A stretch of 64,000 bases of DNA from contig NZ_CP158281.1 of NCBI RefSeq assembly GCF_040256645.1, positions 1,302,001 to 1,366,000 on the forward strand, given 5' to 3'. The position numbers and the translations under genes were made by a program. The DNA comes from Brevibacterium sp. CBA3109 (GTDB lineage: Bacteria > Actinomycetota > Actinomycetes > Actinomycetales > Brevibacteriaceae). This document shows positions 54,303 through 62,935 of the stretch, in pieces. The notes under the pieces were generated by a model. That model worked only from the letters and a program-made list of their open reading frames with translations, made no database searches and had not been told where the DNA came from. Each line of letters begins with the position of its first letter. Within the stretch, counting starts at the first letter, position 1.

Positions 54303-56111
54303 TCAGGCGGCGAAACGGATGATCGGCTCGCCGGACTTCACCGAGACGCCGGAGTCGACGAGCACCTCGGCGACGGTTCCGGAATGACCGGCCTTGAGCG
54401 GCTGCTCCATCTTCATCGCCTCGATCACGGCCAGTGTGTCGCCGGCTTCGACCGTGTCACCGGCAGCGACGGTCACGGACACGATCGTGCCCTGCATGGG
54501 TGCGTTGAGCGAGTTCGAATCGTCGGCCAGCTGAGCTCCCTTGCGGCTGAGGCCGCGTTTGCGGCGCGGCACACTCGGGCTGGGGACATGCCCGAGGTCG
54601 GCGATGACGTCCTTGGGGACCGAGACGGTCATCCGACGGCCATCGACCTCGACCACAACACTGAAACTGTCGGTTGCTGTGCTCATCTGATCTCCTGGTT
54701 GCGGGTCGGTGAGTGGATTGACGAAAGTGGTTTCGAGCCAATTGGTCCAAACCTCGAAGTCTTGGGCGAAGGCCTTCTGGGCGACGAGGACGCGGTGGAG
54801 GGGAAGCAGAGTCGATACACCCTCGATGCGGTACTCGTCCAAGGCGCGTCGAGCGCGCGCCAACGCCTGCTTCCTGTCGGCTCCAGTGATGATGAGTTTG
54901 GCCAGCATCGGATCGAAGTCGGTGCCCACGATGCTGCCTTCGCCGATGCCTGAGTCCAGGCGCACGCCTGGCCCGGCCGGAGCCCGGTGGTTCTTCACCA
55001 TACCTGTGGCGGGGAAATACGTCGTGGGGTCTTCGGCATTGATTCGAAACTGGATCGAGTGACCGCGGACCGGCGGGAACGCCTCCGGCAGGTGCTCTCC
55101 CGAGGCGATGCGCAGCTGCCAGGCGACGAGGTCGACTCCCGTGACCTCTTCTGTCACGGTGTGCTCGACCTGGATCCGCGCGTTGGCCTCCATGAAGATG
55201 ATCGTGCCGTCCGTGCCCAAAAGGAATTCGCATGTGGCCGCACCTACATAGCCGACATGGGCGAGAACGCGGATGGAGGCTTCGGTGATGAGTCCTTCTT
55301 GAGCGGAGGTGAGGAACGGTGCTGGGGCTTCCTCGACGATCTTCTGATTCCGGCGCTGCAGCGTGCAGTCGCGGGTGGAGAGGACGTGCACGTTGCCGTG
55401 GGCATCGGCGAGGCACTGGGTCTCGATGTGGCGCGGGCGCACTATCTGCTTCTCGACGAGGCATTCTCCGCGACCGAAGGCGCTGAGTGCCTCACGGGTG
55501 GCTGCAGAGTAGGCGGTCTCGAGGTGTTCAGCTGCGGCACAGGCGCGAAATCCACGCCCGCCGCCGCCATTCACTGCCTTGATGACGACTGGATAACCGA
55601 TCCGCTGGGCCACCTCGGCGGCCTCTGTCAGATCTGCGACGGCGCCGTCGGAACCGGGGGCGACCGGAGCAGAGACGGCCTCGGCGACTTCGCGAGCACC
55701 GGACTTGTCACCAAGGAGCTCGATCGCGGACGGGGGAGGACCGATCCAGGTCAGGCCGGCGTCAATCACGGCCTGAGCGAACAGTGCGTTCTCCGCCAGA
55801 TAGCCGTAGCCGGGGTGGATTGCATCGGCGCCTGAGCGTTTGGCCAGGGCAAGGATCTTGCCGATGTCGAGATAGGTCTCCCCAGGACCGGCTCCTTCTA
55901 GGAGCCATGCGTCGTCGGCCAGTTGCACAAAGTCAGCGTCCGAGTCGGCGCGGGTATAGACGGCGATGGCTTTGACGCCGAGGTCGTGGGCCGCCCGGAT
56001 GATGCGCAGTGCGATCTCACCGCGATTGGCGATGAGGACGCGGCGCACAGCAGCTGTGGGGACGCGGGTGTGCAACGGTGCAGTCGACTGTTCGGGGAGA
56101 ACTGTGGTCAT
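54303..56111 (-). CDS. acyl-CoA carboxylase alpha subunit (biotin carboxylase + biotin carboxyl carrier)
   Basis: 602 residues from ATG 56111, which has AAAGGAG nine bases upstream; a start at 56132 is less likely. N-terminal biotin-carboxylase domain (~28-480): 'VLIANRGEIALRIIRAAHDLG', ATP-grasp 'KAVNGGGGRGFRA', 'EANARIQVEHTVTEEVTG' and 'GYLAENA'. C-terminal biotinyl domain with Lys567 in 'AMKMEQP'. Such subunits serve acetyl- and propionyl-CoA carboxylases for fatty-acid and mycolic-type precursors. No carboxyltransferase (beta) subunit gene is nearby in this window. The position beside maf matches accA3 of mycobacteria. Confidence 0.95.
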   Translation of the reverse strand: MTTVLPEQSTAPLHTRVPTAAVRRVLIANRGEIALRIIRAAHDLGVKAIAVYTRADSDADFVQLADDAWLLEGAGPGETYLDIGKILALAKRSGADAIHPGYGYLAENALFAQAVIDAGLTWIGPPPSAIELLGDKSGAREVAEAVSAPVAPGSDGAVADLTEAAEVAQRIGYPVVIKAVNGGGGRGFRACAAAEHLETAYSAATREALSAFGRGECLVEKQIVRPRHIETQCLADAHGNVHVLSTRDCTLQRRNQKIVEEAPAPFLTSAQEGLITEASIRVLAHVGYVGAATCEFLLGTDGTIIFMEANARIQVEHTVTEEVTGVDLVAWQLRIASGEHLPEAFPPVRGHSIQFRINAEDPTTYFPATGMVKNHRAPAGPGVRLDSGIGEGSIVGTDFDPMLAKLIITGADRKQALARARRALDEYRIEGVSTLLPLHRVLVAQKAFAQDFEVWTNWLETTFVNPLTDPQPGDQMSTATDSFSVVVEVDGRRMTVSVPKDVIADLGHVPSPSVPRRKRGLSRKGAQLADDSNSLNAPMQGTIVSVTVAAGDTVEAGDTLAVIEAMKMEQPLKAGHSGTVAEVLVDSGVSVKSGEPIIRFAA

Positions 56112-56234
56112 GGCGCTCCTTTGTATGATCACAGAACAATTTAGAGATCGACGCCAAGCTTTTGTAGGTGAGAGCTAAAAACTTCGGCCGAAAACTTACA
56201 TGACTTCGGGCGTGTCCGTGTGCTCTCAGCGATT

Positions 56235-56903
56235 CTACGCCCGTGGTAACCACAGATCGGGCCAGAACAGGCCCGCGTCGCGAACCAAATCACGGACCAC
56301 AGGGAGGCTGAGACCGAGGACGGTTAGATGGTCGCCTACAAGTCGTTCGACAAATGCTCCGCCGTACCCGTCGATGGTCAGTGCACCGGCCACGTGGAAG
56401 GGCTCCTCGGTCGCGATGTATGCTTCGAGCTCTTCAGGAGTGGGTTCGCCGATGAGCACCGAGGTCGTCGATCGCTTCGAGCGGATGTCGACGAGTTCGA
56501 AGTTCGCTGCCGACGTGTCCGCGCGTTTGAGCACGGCGAGCGTGTGCCCCGAGTGCAGAGCGGTCCATTCCCCTGCAATGACCGCCCACACCTCGCGTGT
56601 ATGTTCGGCTGTTCCAGGTTTGCCGATCGCTTGGCCATCATGCTCGAGCAGCGAATCCCCGGCAATGATCACCACCGTATCCGCGGTGGCCAGCTGTGCC
56701 GGAGGGGAGGCGAGCACACGGTCGACGACGGCACGCGACTTCGCCTCGGACAGTGCCGTGGTGAGATCTGCAACGGTGCCCTCGAAGGTTGCTTCGATGG
56801 CGGGCTCGTCGACTTCGGAGACGATGATGATCGGGTCGATTCCCGATGCGGTGAGGACCTGTCGGCGGGCCGGGGACTGTGAGGCCAGGACGACAGGGAT
56901 CAC
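56235..56903 (-). CDS. maf: Maf family nucleotide pyrophosphatase
   Basis: 222-residue protein that hydrolyses non-canonical or methylated nucleoside triphosphates (dTTP/UTP or m7GTP types). N-terminal 'VVLASQSPARRQVLTASGI' (conserved Ser-x-x-R signature), 'SEVDEPAI', 'VVIIAGDSLLEHDGQAIGKP' and 'ALHSGHTLAV' are seen. Slightly longer than the usual ~190-210 residues. The ATG overlaps the SGNH-like gene upstream (ATGA). Confidence 0.93.
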   Translation of the reverse strand: MIPVVLASQSPARRQVLTASGIDPIIIVSEVDEPAIEATFEGTVADLTTALSEAKSRAVVDRVLASPPAQLATADTVVIIAGDSLLEHDGQAIGKPGTAEHTREVWAVIAGEWTALHSGHTLAVLKRADTSAANFELVDIRSKRSTTSVLIGEPTPEELEAYIATEEPFHVAGALTIDGYGGAFVERLVGDHLTVLGLSLPVVRDLVRDAGLFWPDLWLPRA

Positions 56904-57850
56904 GGGGCTACCTCAGTTGCGAGGGCAGGGCAGGGGTCTGTCTCAGGTTCCGTCTCCGACTGCGGTACAGGGGCGGGCCTGCGGGCGGCTTCGCCCTTTT
57001 CCGGTATGTCGAGGCTGCGATCGACTTCGATGGGGGCCTCGATTCGATCGGCGATCGCTGCGAGAACGGTCGAGGACAACTGGGCATAGCCCAGGGTGCT
57101 GGGGAAGCGCCCGGATTCATTGAGCAATGATTTTCGCGTGGTCCCACTTAGCGAACCGGTGGCCCGCAACGGGGTGGCGCGAGCAGCCAGAGCGGCCAGC
57201 CACTGTGAACCGGCGAGCACACGCGAAGTCCGTCGCAAGGAGGTCTTGAGTGGATCCCGCAGGCCCGGAAGGCCGCCGAGGTTCGGGCAGACCAGGACGA
57301 ATACCGTGTACCTGCCCTCCCTCTGGAGTCGATTGATCGCCTGGTTGAGCACGGGGATGCCGATGGTGCCGTGAATCGGGTGGATGATGTCGCCGGTACC
57401 GATGGAGATGATCGCGAATCGACGCTGTTCAGTCCAGGAATCGGAGAGTTGCCGCGAGAGCCAGGCGGAGCGCAGAATCTCATCGACTTGGCGCGGCAGA
57501 TCCTCGGACAGGGTTGAGGGTCGTGCAGTTGATTGGACGCGAACGGTGGTGCCGAGGATGCGGCCAAGCCCCCGGGCGATGAGTTTCGGAGGAGCCAGCG
57601 CTGGGTCGTCGACATCGATTCCGCAGAGCCAGGAGTCGCCGATGATCGCCAGCGCGGCGGAATCATCGTCATCGTAGCCGCGTGGGGGAGCGACCGCCTC
57701 GGCGAAGGTGGAATATGTGCGCTGTGCGTCATCGTCGAATGCCTTGCGGAGCGCGCCTGCCTGGTGGCGGAGGAGGCCAACGGCCGATGCGCCGACACCG
57801 ACGGCCGTTCCCGTCATGGTGGCCAAGGTGTACAACATGCGTTTTCCCAC
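56900..57850 (-). CDS. SGNH/GDSL-hydrolase-like membrane-anchored protein
   Basis: 316 residues from GTG 57850, chosen because AAAGGAGGG lies about six bases upstream (57857-57865); a start at 57877 would add nine. N-terminal hydrophobic stretch (~4-25) is a signal or anchor. 'ALAIIGDSWLCGID' matches the GDSL block I nucleophile region, and 'IISIGTGDI' stands where block III (GxND) is expected. The final catalytic Asp/His block is not clear. C-terminal tail Pro/Glu-rich. Likely an esterase-like enzyme; activity unproven. Translationally coupled to maf. Confidence 0.7.
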   Translation of the reverse strand: MGKRMLYTLATMTGTAVGVGASAVGLLRHQAGALRKAFDDDAQRTYSTFAEAVAPPRGYDDDDSAALAIIGDSWLCGIDVDDPALAPPKLIARGLGRILGTTVRVQSTARPSTLSEDLPRQVDEILRSAWLSRQLSDSWTEQRRFAIISIGTGDIIHPIHGTIGIPVLNQAINRLQREGRYTVFVLVCPNLGGLPGLRDPLKTSLRRTSRVLAGSQWLAALAARATPLRATGSLSGTTRKSLLNESGRFPSTLGYAQLSSTVLAAIADRIEAPIEVDRSLDIPEKGEAARRPAPVPQSETEPETDPCPALATEVAP

Positions 57851-57896
57851 GAAACTCCCTCCTTTATCCGTCATCATTGCACTTCTCTGAGCCTCC

Positions 57897-57911
57897 CAAC
57901 AACTATTGTTG
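57897..57911. promoter_or_regulatory. palindrome CAACAA-CTA-TTGTTG before the AI-2E gene
   Basis: Perfect six-base arms, five bases upstream of ATG 57916 and 47 bases from the divergent SGNH gene start. It may be an operator or a small hairpin limiting ribosome access; no strong ribosome-binding site is visible for the AI-2E gene. Confidence 0.38.
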
Positions 57912-57915
57912 AGTT

Positions 57916-59274
57916 ATGTCTGACAATGAGAAGAAGCAATCCCCGAATCGATTCCGGGGGGCCTGGGAGGCGTTTCGCAAGGGCCGCAACGACGGCCGTT
58001 CCACACCTTCCAAGCAGGCTCCACGTGTGCAGGATGTCAGCGCCGAGGAGATCGCACACAGCCGCATCGAAGCCGAAGCTGTCCCCTATGTGGCCCCGGG
58101 CCTCAAACTCGCAGCCGCGTGGTCCTGGCGCTCGATAGTCGTACTCGTCGCTATCGGCGTCGCATTCTGGCTGTTGGCGAAGATCTCGAGCGTCGTTCTG
58201 CCGGTGCTCATCGCCCTCCTGCTCACAGCGCTCCTGGCACCGTTCACCAACTGGATGGTGAAGAAGGGGCTGCCCCGGGTCGCCGCTGCGCTCACCGCCT
58301 TCCTCGGGTTCATCGTCGTCGTCTCGGGACTCTTGACCTTGGTCGGCCAGCAGATCTACTCGGGTATGCCAGACCTCGTCGATCAGGTGATCACAGGGTT
58401 CTCCGGAATCAGCGACTGGTTGGCCACCAAGCCCTTCGGTCTGGATGCTTCGACGGTCTCCGGTTATATCGACGACTCGATCGATACGGCCACGAACTTC
58501 TTCCAGAACAACAGCTCCCAGCTCCTCGGCGGCGCGTGGCAGGCGACGTCCTCGGTCGGCACATTCCTCACCGGTGCCGCAGTGTGCCTGTTCGCCACCT
58601 TCTTCTTCCTCTATGACGGAGAGAAGATCTTCCGCTGGGCGATGCGTCTGCTGCCGCTGCCGGCCCAGCCCACCGCCACCGGAGCTTCAGAGCGTGGCTG
58701 GACCACCCTCGTCCAGTACGTGCGTGTTCAGGTCCTCGTGGCCGGCGTCGACGCCATCGGCATCGGCATCGGTGCCGCGTTCCTCGGGATCCCGCTGGTC
58801 ATTCCGCTGACAGTGCTCGTATTCCTGGCCTCGTTCGTCCCCGTCGTCGGTGCGATCGCCTCGGGCGTCGTGGCTATTATCGTCGCCCTGGTCTCCAGCG
58901 GTCCGGTCAGTGCCATCATCATGCTGGCTGTGGTCATCGCCGTGCAGCAGATCGAAAGTCAGATCCTGCAGCCCTTCCTCATGGGCAAGGCCGTTTCAGT
59001 CCACCCGCTGGCAGTCATCCTCGCAGTGACCGGCGGTGGCTTCCTGTTCGGCATCGTCGGCGCGCTGTTCGCGGTCCCTATGGTCGCCGTGCTCAACACG
59101 GTAGTGACCTACATCGTCCGAGCCAAGAACCCGAATGGTCCGTCCGATGGTGAAGGGGATCAGGCCTCAGCCGTGCTGGAGAGGGCGAAGGGCAAGCTCG
59201 ACACCACCATCCACGAGGCTGCGGTCGAGACATCCGACGATGACTTGACGAAGGGCGGAGGCCAAACCGAATGA
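57916..59274 (+). CDS. AI-2E family transporter
   Basis: 452-residue membrane protein of the AI-2E (TqsA/YdiK-like) family, with soluble N-terminus (~1-65), about eight membrane helices and conserved family regions 'FFLYDGEKIFRWAMRLLP', 'LVFLASFVPVVGAIASGVVAIIVAL' and 'FGIVGALFAVPMVAVLNTVV'. Substrate is unknown; some members exchange Na+/H+ and others small signals. C-terminal ~60 residues are charged and cytoplasmic. A strong shared terminator follows. Confidence 0.9.
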   Translation: MSDNEKKQSPNRFRGAWEAFRKGRNDGRSTPSKQAPRVQDVSAEEIAHSRIEAEAVPYVAPGLKLAAAWSWRSIVVLVAIGVAFWLLAKISSVVLPVLIALLLTALLAPFTNWMVKKGLPRVAAALTAFLGFIVVVSGLLTLVGQQIYSGMPDLVDQVITGFSGISDWLATKPFGLDASTVSGYIDDSIDTATNFFQNNSSQLLGGAWQATSSVGTFLTGAAVCLFATFFFLYDGEKIFRWAMRLLPLPAQPTATGASERGWTTLVQYVRVQVLVAGVDAIGIGIGAAFLGIPLVIPLTVLVFLASFVPVVGAIASGVVAIIVALVSSGPVSAIIMLAVVIAVQQIESQILQPFLMGKAVSVHPLAVILAVTGGGFLFGIVGALFAVPMVAVLNTVVTYIVRAKNPNGPSDGEGDQASAVLERAKGKLDTTIHEAAVETSDDDLTKGGGQTE

Positions 59275-59325
59275 GTCGGTCCGTGTGAGCAAGGTGGCGG
59301 TGTGAATAACGCAGCAGCACAGTGA

Positions 59326-59368
59326 ATGAAGCAGTGGGCGGGTGATGATCACCCGCCCACTGCTTCAT
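59326..59368. terminator. strong bidirectional terminator between AI-2E and greA genes
   Basis: A perfect 20-bp stem (59326-59345 against 59349-59368) with a three-base loop between two convergent genes. Confidence 0.92.
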
Positions 59369-59395
59369 GGCTGCACCCCGAGTGGGGCTGTTCGA

Positions 59396-59890
59396 TCAGC
59401 CGGAGAAAGGTTCGATGTTCTTGACCTCGACCTTGATCTCCTTGCCATTGGGGGCTTCGTAGCTGGACTTTCCTCCGACGGCGACACCGAGCACCGCGGC
59501 GCCCAGTGGGGACTTCTCCGAAAACACGTCGATATCGGAATCGCCGGCGATCTCACGACTGCCCAGCAGGAACCGCATGTCGTTTCCGGCCACCTTCGCG
59601 GTGACGACGGAACCGGGGGACACGGTTTTGCCATCGCTGTCGCTGGATCCGACCTTCGCAGACTGCAGGAGCAGCTCGAGCTGGCGAATGCGTGCCTCTT
59701 GCTTGCCCTGCTCCTCGCGCGCCGCGTGGTATCCGCCGTTCTCCTTCAAGTCACCCTCGTCGCGGGCGGCTTCGATCTTCTCAGCAATCTCTGCACGTCC
59801 CGGTCCGGAGAGGTGTTCAAGTTCCTGCGACAGACGGTCGAAGGCTTCCTGAGTCAACCATGTTTCTTCCTGGGTGACATCCTCGGTCAT
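59396..59890 (-). CDS. greA: transcription elongation factor GreA
   Basis: 164 residues. Stimulates RNA cleavage by backtracked RNA polymerase. N-terminal coiled coil (~10-85, 'LSQELEHLSGPGRAEIAEKIEAARDEGDLKENGGYHAAREEQGKQEARI'-type helices with the 'EGDLKENGGY' tip acidic residues) and C-terminal FKBP-like domain ('EKSPLGAAVLGVAVGG'). AAGGAG precedes the ATG at 59890. Confidence 0.97.
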   Translation of the reverse strand: MTEDVTQEETWLTQEAFDRLSQELEHLSGPGRAEIAEKIEAARDEGDLKENGGYHAAREEQGKQEARIRQLELLLQSAKVGSSDSDGKTVSPGSVVTAKVAGNDMRFLLGSREIAGDSDIDVFSEKSPLGAAVLGVAVGGKSSYEAPNGKEIKVEVKNIEPFSG

Positions 59891-59938
59891 GACTTCTCCT
59901 TCTTCGGTTCGGTGCGCTGACAGGCGCGTCAGGCAACG

Positions 59939-59964
59939 AAAAACCGGGCGTTGGGTACGCCCGG
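59939..59964 (-). terminator. T-tailed hairpin between DUF4307 and greA (terminator or attenuator)
   Basis: On the minus strand: stem CCGGGCG / CGCCCGG with a seven-base loop, then TTTTT. It ends the DUF4307 transcript, or, if greA is transcribed from a promoter at a TAGACT-like -10 near 59980-59985, it lies in the greA leader and could attenuate it. Confidence 0.75.
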
Positions 59965-60082
59965 ATGGTGAATGAAACTACAGTCTAACGCATCTGCACG
60001 CGAAAACGATGATCTCCGTCACGTGTGCTTACCCCTCCAGCAGACAGTGCAGTTGTGCCAGAGGTGAGGCGTGCAGACAGCG

Positions 60083-60508
60083 CTATTCGAACCAGCAGGC
60101 GTCGGCGTGGCCGGACGAAGCCAGCTGCGTCGTGGCCAGATCGATGTCCATCTGCCTGGGCGAGTGGGGATCGGCGGTGGGATCGGCTGGGAGGGTGATC
60201 TCGGTGAAGCCGACGATGGCTTCGTAGTCGTTCGTCGCCTGCACGATGCAGTGCACATCCCGATCCTGATCAGGAAATATTGCCACTGTGACCTGTGTTA
60301 AGGAAGAGTCGACAACTGAATAGCCGAGTGTCTTGGGAGTCGTGGGATTGGTCTGTGGTCGAAATGCCACAAACGCAATCGCGATGATCAGGGCAGAGAC
60401 GATGACGATGGCGATGATCTTGGCCGTTTTTCCGAGACGCCGTTTGGGCTCGCGGACACGACCGTATCGATCATCATGCAGTGGTTTTTCCACTGTTACC
60501 TCAGTCAT
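60083..60508 (-). CDS. DUF4307 domain-containing protein
   Basis: 141 residues from ATG 60508, preferred over 60520 because GAGG lies seven bases upstream. One membrane helix (~30-50, 'KIIAIVIVSALIIAIAFVAF') and a short extracytoplasmic beta domain ('RDVHCIVQATNDYEAIVGF') with a terminal Cys. Unknown function; conserved between greA and mca in actinobacteria. Confidence 0.87.
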   Translation of the reverse strand: MTEVTVEKPLHDDRYGRVREPKRRLGKTAKIIAIVIVSALIIAIAFVAFRPQTNPTTPKTLGYSVVDSSLTQVTVAIFPDQDRDVHCIVQATNDYEAIVGFTEITLPADPTADPHSPRQMDIDLATTQLASSGHADACWFE

Positions 60509-60632
60509 TGAATTCCTCATCTACGAACATTGCGCACTAACCTAGAGTAGTCGATCCGTCTCCTGCGATCATTTCAGCCATTGCGCAGGAAACGGAACGT
60601 CACCGGGCTGAATCGAAAGGGACACACCAAAC

Positions 60633-61625
60633 ATGACTTCGCTTCCGTACCATGGACTGCGTCTGCTGACGGTTCATGCTCATCCTGACGACGAATCCTC
60701 GAAAGGCGCAGCTACGAGCGCGAAGTACGCCGCACTCGGAGCTCGAGTCCTCATCGCCAGCATGACCGGTGGTGAAGCCGGAGACATCCTCAACCCTGCA
60801 TTGCTGCAGAGCCCGAAGGCCAGCCGTGACATCGCAGGTCTGCGTCGCGAAGAGATGGCCACGGCCGCAGCCGCTCTGGGCGCCGAGCATGTGTGGGTCG
60901 GACACGTCGACTCGGGACTGCCCGATGGTGACTTCGACAACCAGACGCCCCCCGGTTGCTTCTACCGAGTCCCCGACGAGGTGGCCATGCTGCCCCTGGT
61001 GCACATCATCCGCAGCTTCCGCCCACAGGTCGTGACGACCTACGATGAGCTGGGCGGGTACCCTCACCCCGATCACATCAAAAACCACGCGGTGACGATG
61101 GCGGCGGTGGCGGCCGCTGCAGACCCGGAGAAGAACCCGGAACTCGGCGAGCCCTGGCAGGTTGAGAAAGTCTACTTCAACCAGGATCTGTCCGCGAAGA
61201 AGTGGGTGACCATCCACGAGAAGATGACCGAGGCAGGTCTCGAGTCTCCCTTCGCCGGCCACATCGAGGACTTTAAGAAACGCGATGCCCAGAGGGTCAA
61301 CTGGTTGAGCACGACGATTGACTGTGCAGAGTTCTTTCCTTCCCGTGATCGTGCTCTTCTGTCCCACGCCACACAGATCGATCCCGACGGCGGGTTCTTC
61401 TCCGCCTCGCGCAAAGCCGCGCGGACGTACTGGCCGACAGAGGAGTTCGAGCTCGCCATCGACAACACTGATCGGACCGCGTTGACACCCGGCGTTGATT
61501 TTCAAGAGACCGACCTCTTCGCCTCGGTGACCTTGGATGATGGTCGGAAGGTGCCAGCAGAGGGCATGCTGCCTGCTTCACCGAACGAAGACGAGTACGA
61601 CGAAGTGACAGGTGAGAGTGCATGA
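60633..61625 (+). CDS. mca: mycothiol S-conjugate amidase
   Basis: Zinc amidase that cleaves mycothiol conjugates, releasing mercapturic acids for export; a thiol detoxification step. 330 residues: N-terminal metal motif 'HAHPDDESSKG' and second ligand 'HPDH' ('GYPHPDHIKNH'), as in LmbE-like Mca and MshB. 'SKG' after the motif and the long C-terminal part (~290-330, acidic) fit Mca rather than MshB. Divergent from DUF4307; coupled by ATGA to a small membrane gene. Confidence 0.96.
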   Translation: MTSLPYHGLRLLTVHAHPDDESSKGAATSAKYAALGARVLIASMTGGEAGDILNPALLQSPKASRDIAGLRREEMATAAAALGAEHVWVGHVDSGLPDGDFDNQTPPGCFYRVPDEVAMLPLVHIIRSFRPQVVTTYDELGGYPHPDHIKNHAVTMAAVAAAADPEKNPELGEPWQVEKVYFNQDLSAKKWVTIHEKMTEAGLESPFAGHIEDFKKRDAQRVNWLSTTIDCAEFFPSRDRALLSHATQIDPDGGFFSASRKAARTYWPTEEFELAIDNTDRTALTPGVDFQETDLFASVTLDDGRKVPAEGMLPASPNEDEYDEVTGESA

Positions 61626-61987
61626 TTCTGGCTGCAGCACAGGACGCGACCCCCAGCGGAGCCCCCGACCCTGATCTGGTGACTCCCGGCACGATCGGCT
61701 TCGTGGTCACACTGGTCATCGTCATCGCCATCATCTTCCTCATTCGTGATGCCCTCAAACGAGTTCGTCGCGTGCGCGCACGCGCACATGCCGATGATGC
61801 GTATCCGATCCCGATGCGTAAGTATGCCGTGCCCAACCAGTCAAAGCTCTCCGGCGAATCTGCACCAGTCGCAGATGAGGAGGCGTCAACGGCGGCAGAG
61901 ACTGAGAATTCCCAAACGGAGCAGGACGCCCCGGGTCAGAACGTGACCGACCCCGAGCAGGGCGACCCTGCACGATCTCAGGACTGA
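61622..61987 (+). CDS. small membrane protein coupled to mca
   Basis: 121 residues; one membrane helix (~25-45, 'TIGFVVTLVIVIAIIFLIRDAL'-type), a basic juxtamembrane region, and an acidic Gln/Glu-rich C-terminus. A similar gene follows mca in mycobacteria (Rv1083). Function unknown. Starts with ATGA overlap. Convergent with the hemolysin-III-like gene. Confidence 0.8.
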   Translation: MILAAAQDATPSGAPDPDLVTPGTIGFVVTLVIVIAIIFLIRDALKRVRRVRARAHADDAYPIPMRKYAVPNQSKLSGESAPVADEEASTAAETENSQTEQDAPGQNVTDPEQGDPARSQD

Positions 61988-62013
61988 TCTGTCAGAAGCT
62001 GAGTAACAGGCGT

Positions 62014-62799
62014 CTAGTAGGCAGCCACCGCGGCAACGAGAAGCGCCGCGAGATGGCAGCCGTAGCCGGCGATCGTCAGAATGTGGAAGATCTCGTGGAA
62101 GCCAAGCCACTTCGGTGAGGGATTGGGCTTTTTGATTCCGTAGATCACGGCACCCACGACATAGCAGACACCGCCTGCCACGACGAGGATGCCCACCGCA
62201 GGGTTGCTCGCCCAGATCTGGGGAATGTAGCCGACTCCGGCGACGCCGAAGCCCACATAGATGGGAACGAAGAGCCACCGCGGCGCGGTTGTGAAGATGG
62301 TCCTGAAGGCTGCTCCCAGGATTGCTGCACCCCAGAGGACGGACAGGAGCAGGATCGTCTGATCTGTCCGCAGAGTCAGCACCGCCAACGGCGTATAGGT
62401 GCCCGCGGTGATGAGGAAGATGTTCGCATGGTCGAGCCGGCGCAGGATCAGTCGGGCTCGAGTCCGCCACCGCCCCCGGTGATAGACGGCAGAGGTCCCG
62501 AAGAGCAGCATCCCGGTGATGGCGAAGATCGCAGCCGCGATCCGAGACTCGATTGTGGGAGAGATGATGACCAGAGCCAAGCCGCCGAACGTCGCGAGGG
62601 GAAAGGCTGCTGCGTGGAACCAGCCACGCAGTTTGGGTTTGACCTGACCTGCCAGTTTGTCCAACTCACGCCGCAGAGCGGAGCGCCTGCGGGCGATGTG
62701 CACAGGGTAGCCGGAGCGCGACTGCGCTGGGGATGTGGAGTCGACTGACCTCTGATCTTCGGAGCTGGGTGAGGGCGGTTCAGTGACTGGTGCGTTCAT
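62014..62799 (-). CDS. hemolysin III / PAQR-family membrane protein
   Basis: 261 residues: soluble basic N-terminus (~1-55), then seven membrane helices. PAQR pattern 'GTSAVYHRGRW', 'LRRLDHANIFLITAGTYTP' and 'HEIFHILTIAGYGCHLAAL', which contain the putative metal-binding Ser/His/Asp/His set (SxxxH, D, HxxxH). Often labelled hemolysin III; the enzymatic activity is probably ceramidase-like or lipid homeostasis. Stop TAG. Divergent from uppS. Confidence 0.92.
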   Translation of the reverse strand: MNAPVTEPPSPSSEDQRSVDSTSPAQSRSGYPVHIARRRSALRRELDKLAGQVKPKLRGWFHAAAFPLATFGGLALVIISPTIESRIAAAIFAITGMLLFGTSAVYHRGRWRTRARLILRRLDHANIFLITAGTYTPLAVLTLRTDQTILLLSVLWGAAILGAAFRTIFTTAPRWLFVPIYVGFGVAGVGYIPQIWASNPAVGILVVAGGVCYVVGAVIYGIKKPNPSPKWLGFHEIFHILTIAGYGCHLAALLVAAVAAY

Positions 62800-62935
62800 G
62801 GTTTCAGGATATCGACCTCACCTGAGGGATCGTTCAACGGCACCCTCGGGGTGCGCCAGCCGACGTGAAGCCGTTCGGGATAGTACTGTGTAAGGTGGTC
62901 GAACCGACCGGAATCCGAGTGTGAAAGAGGACAGT

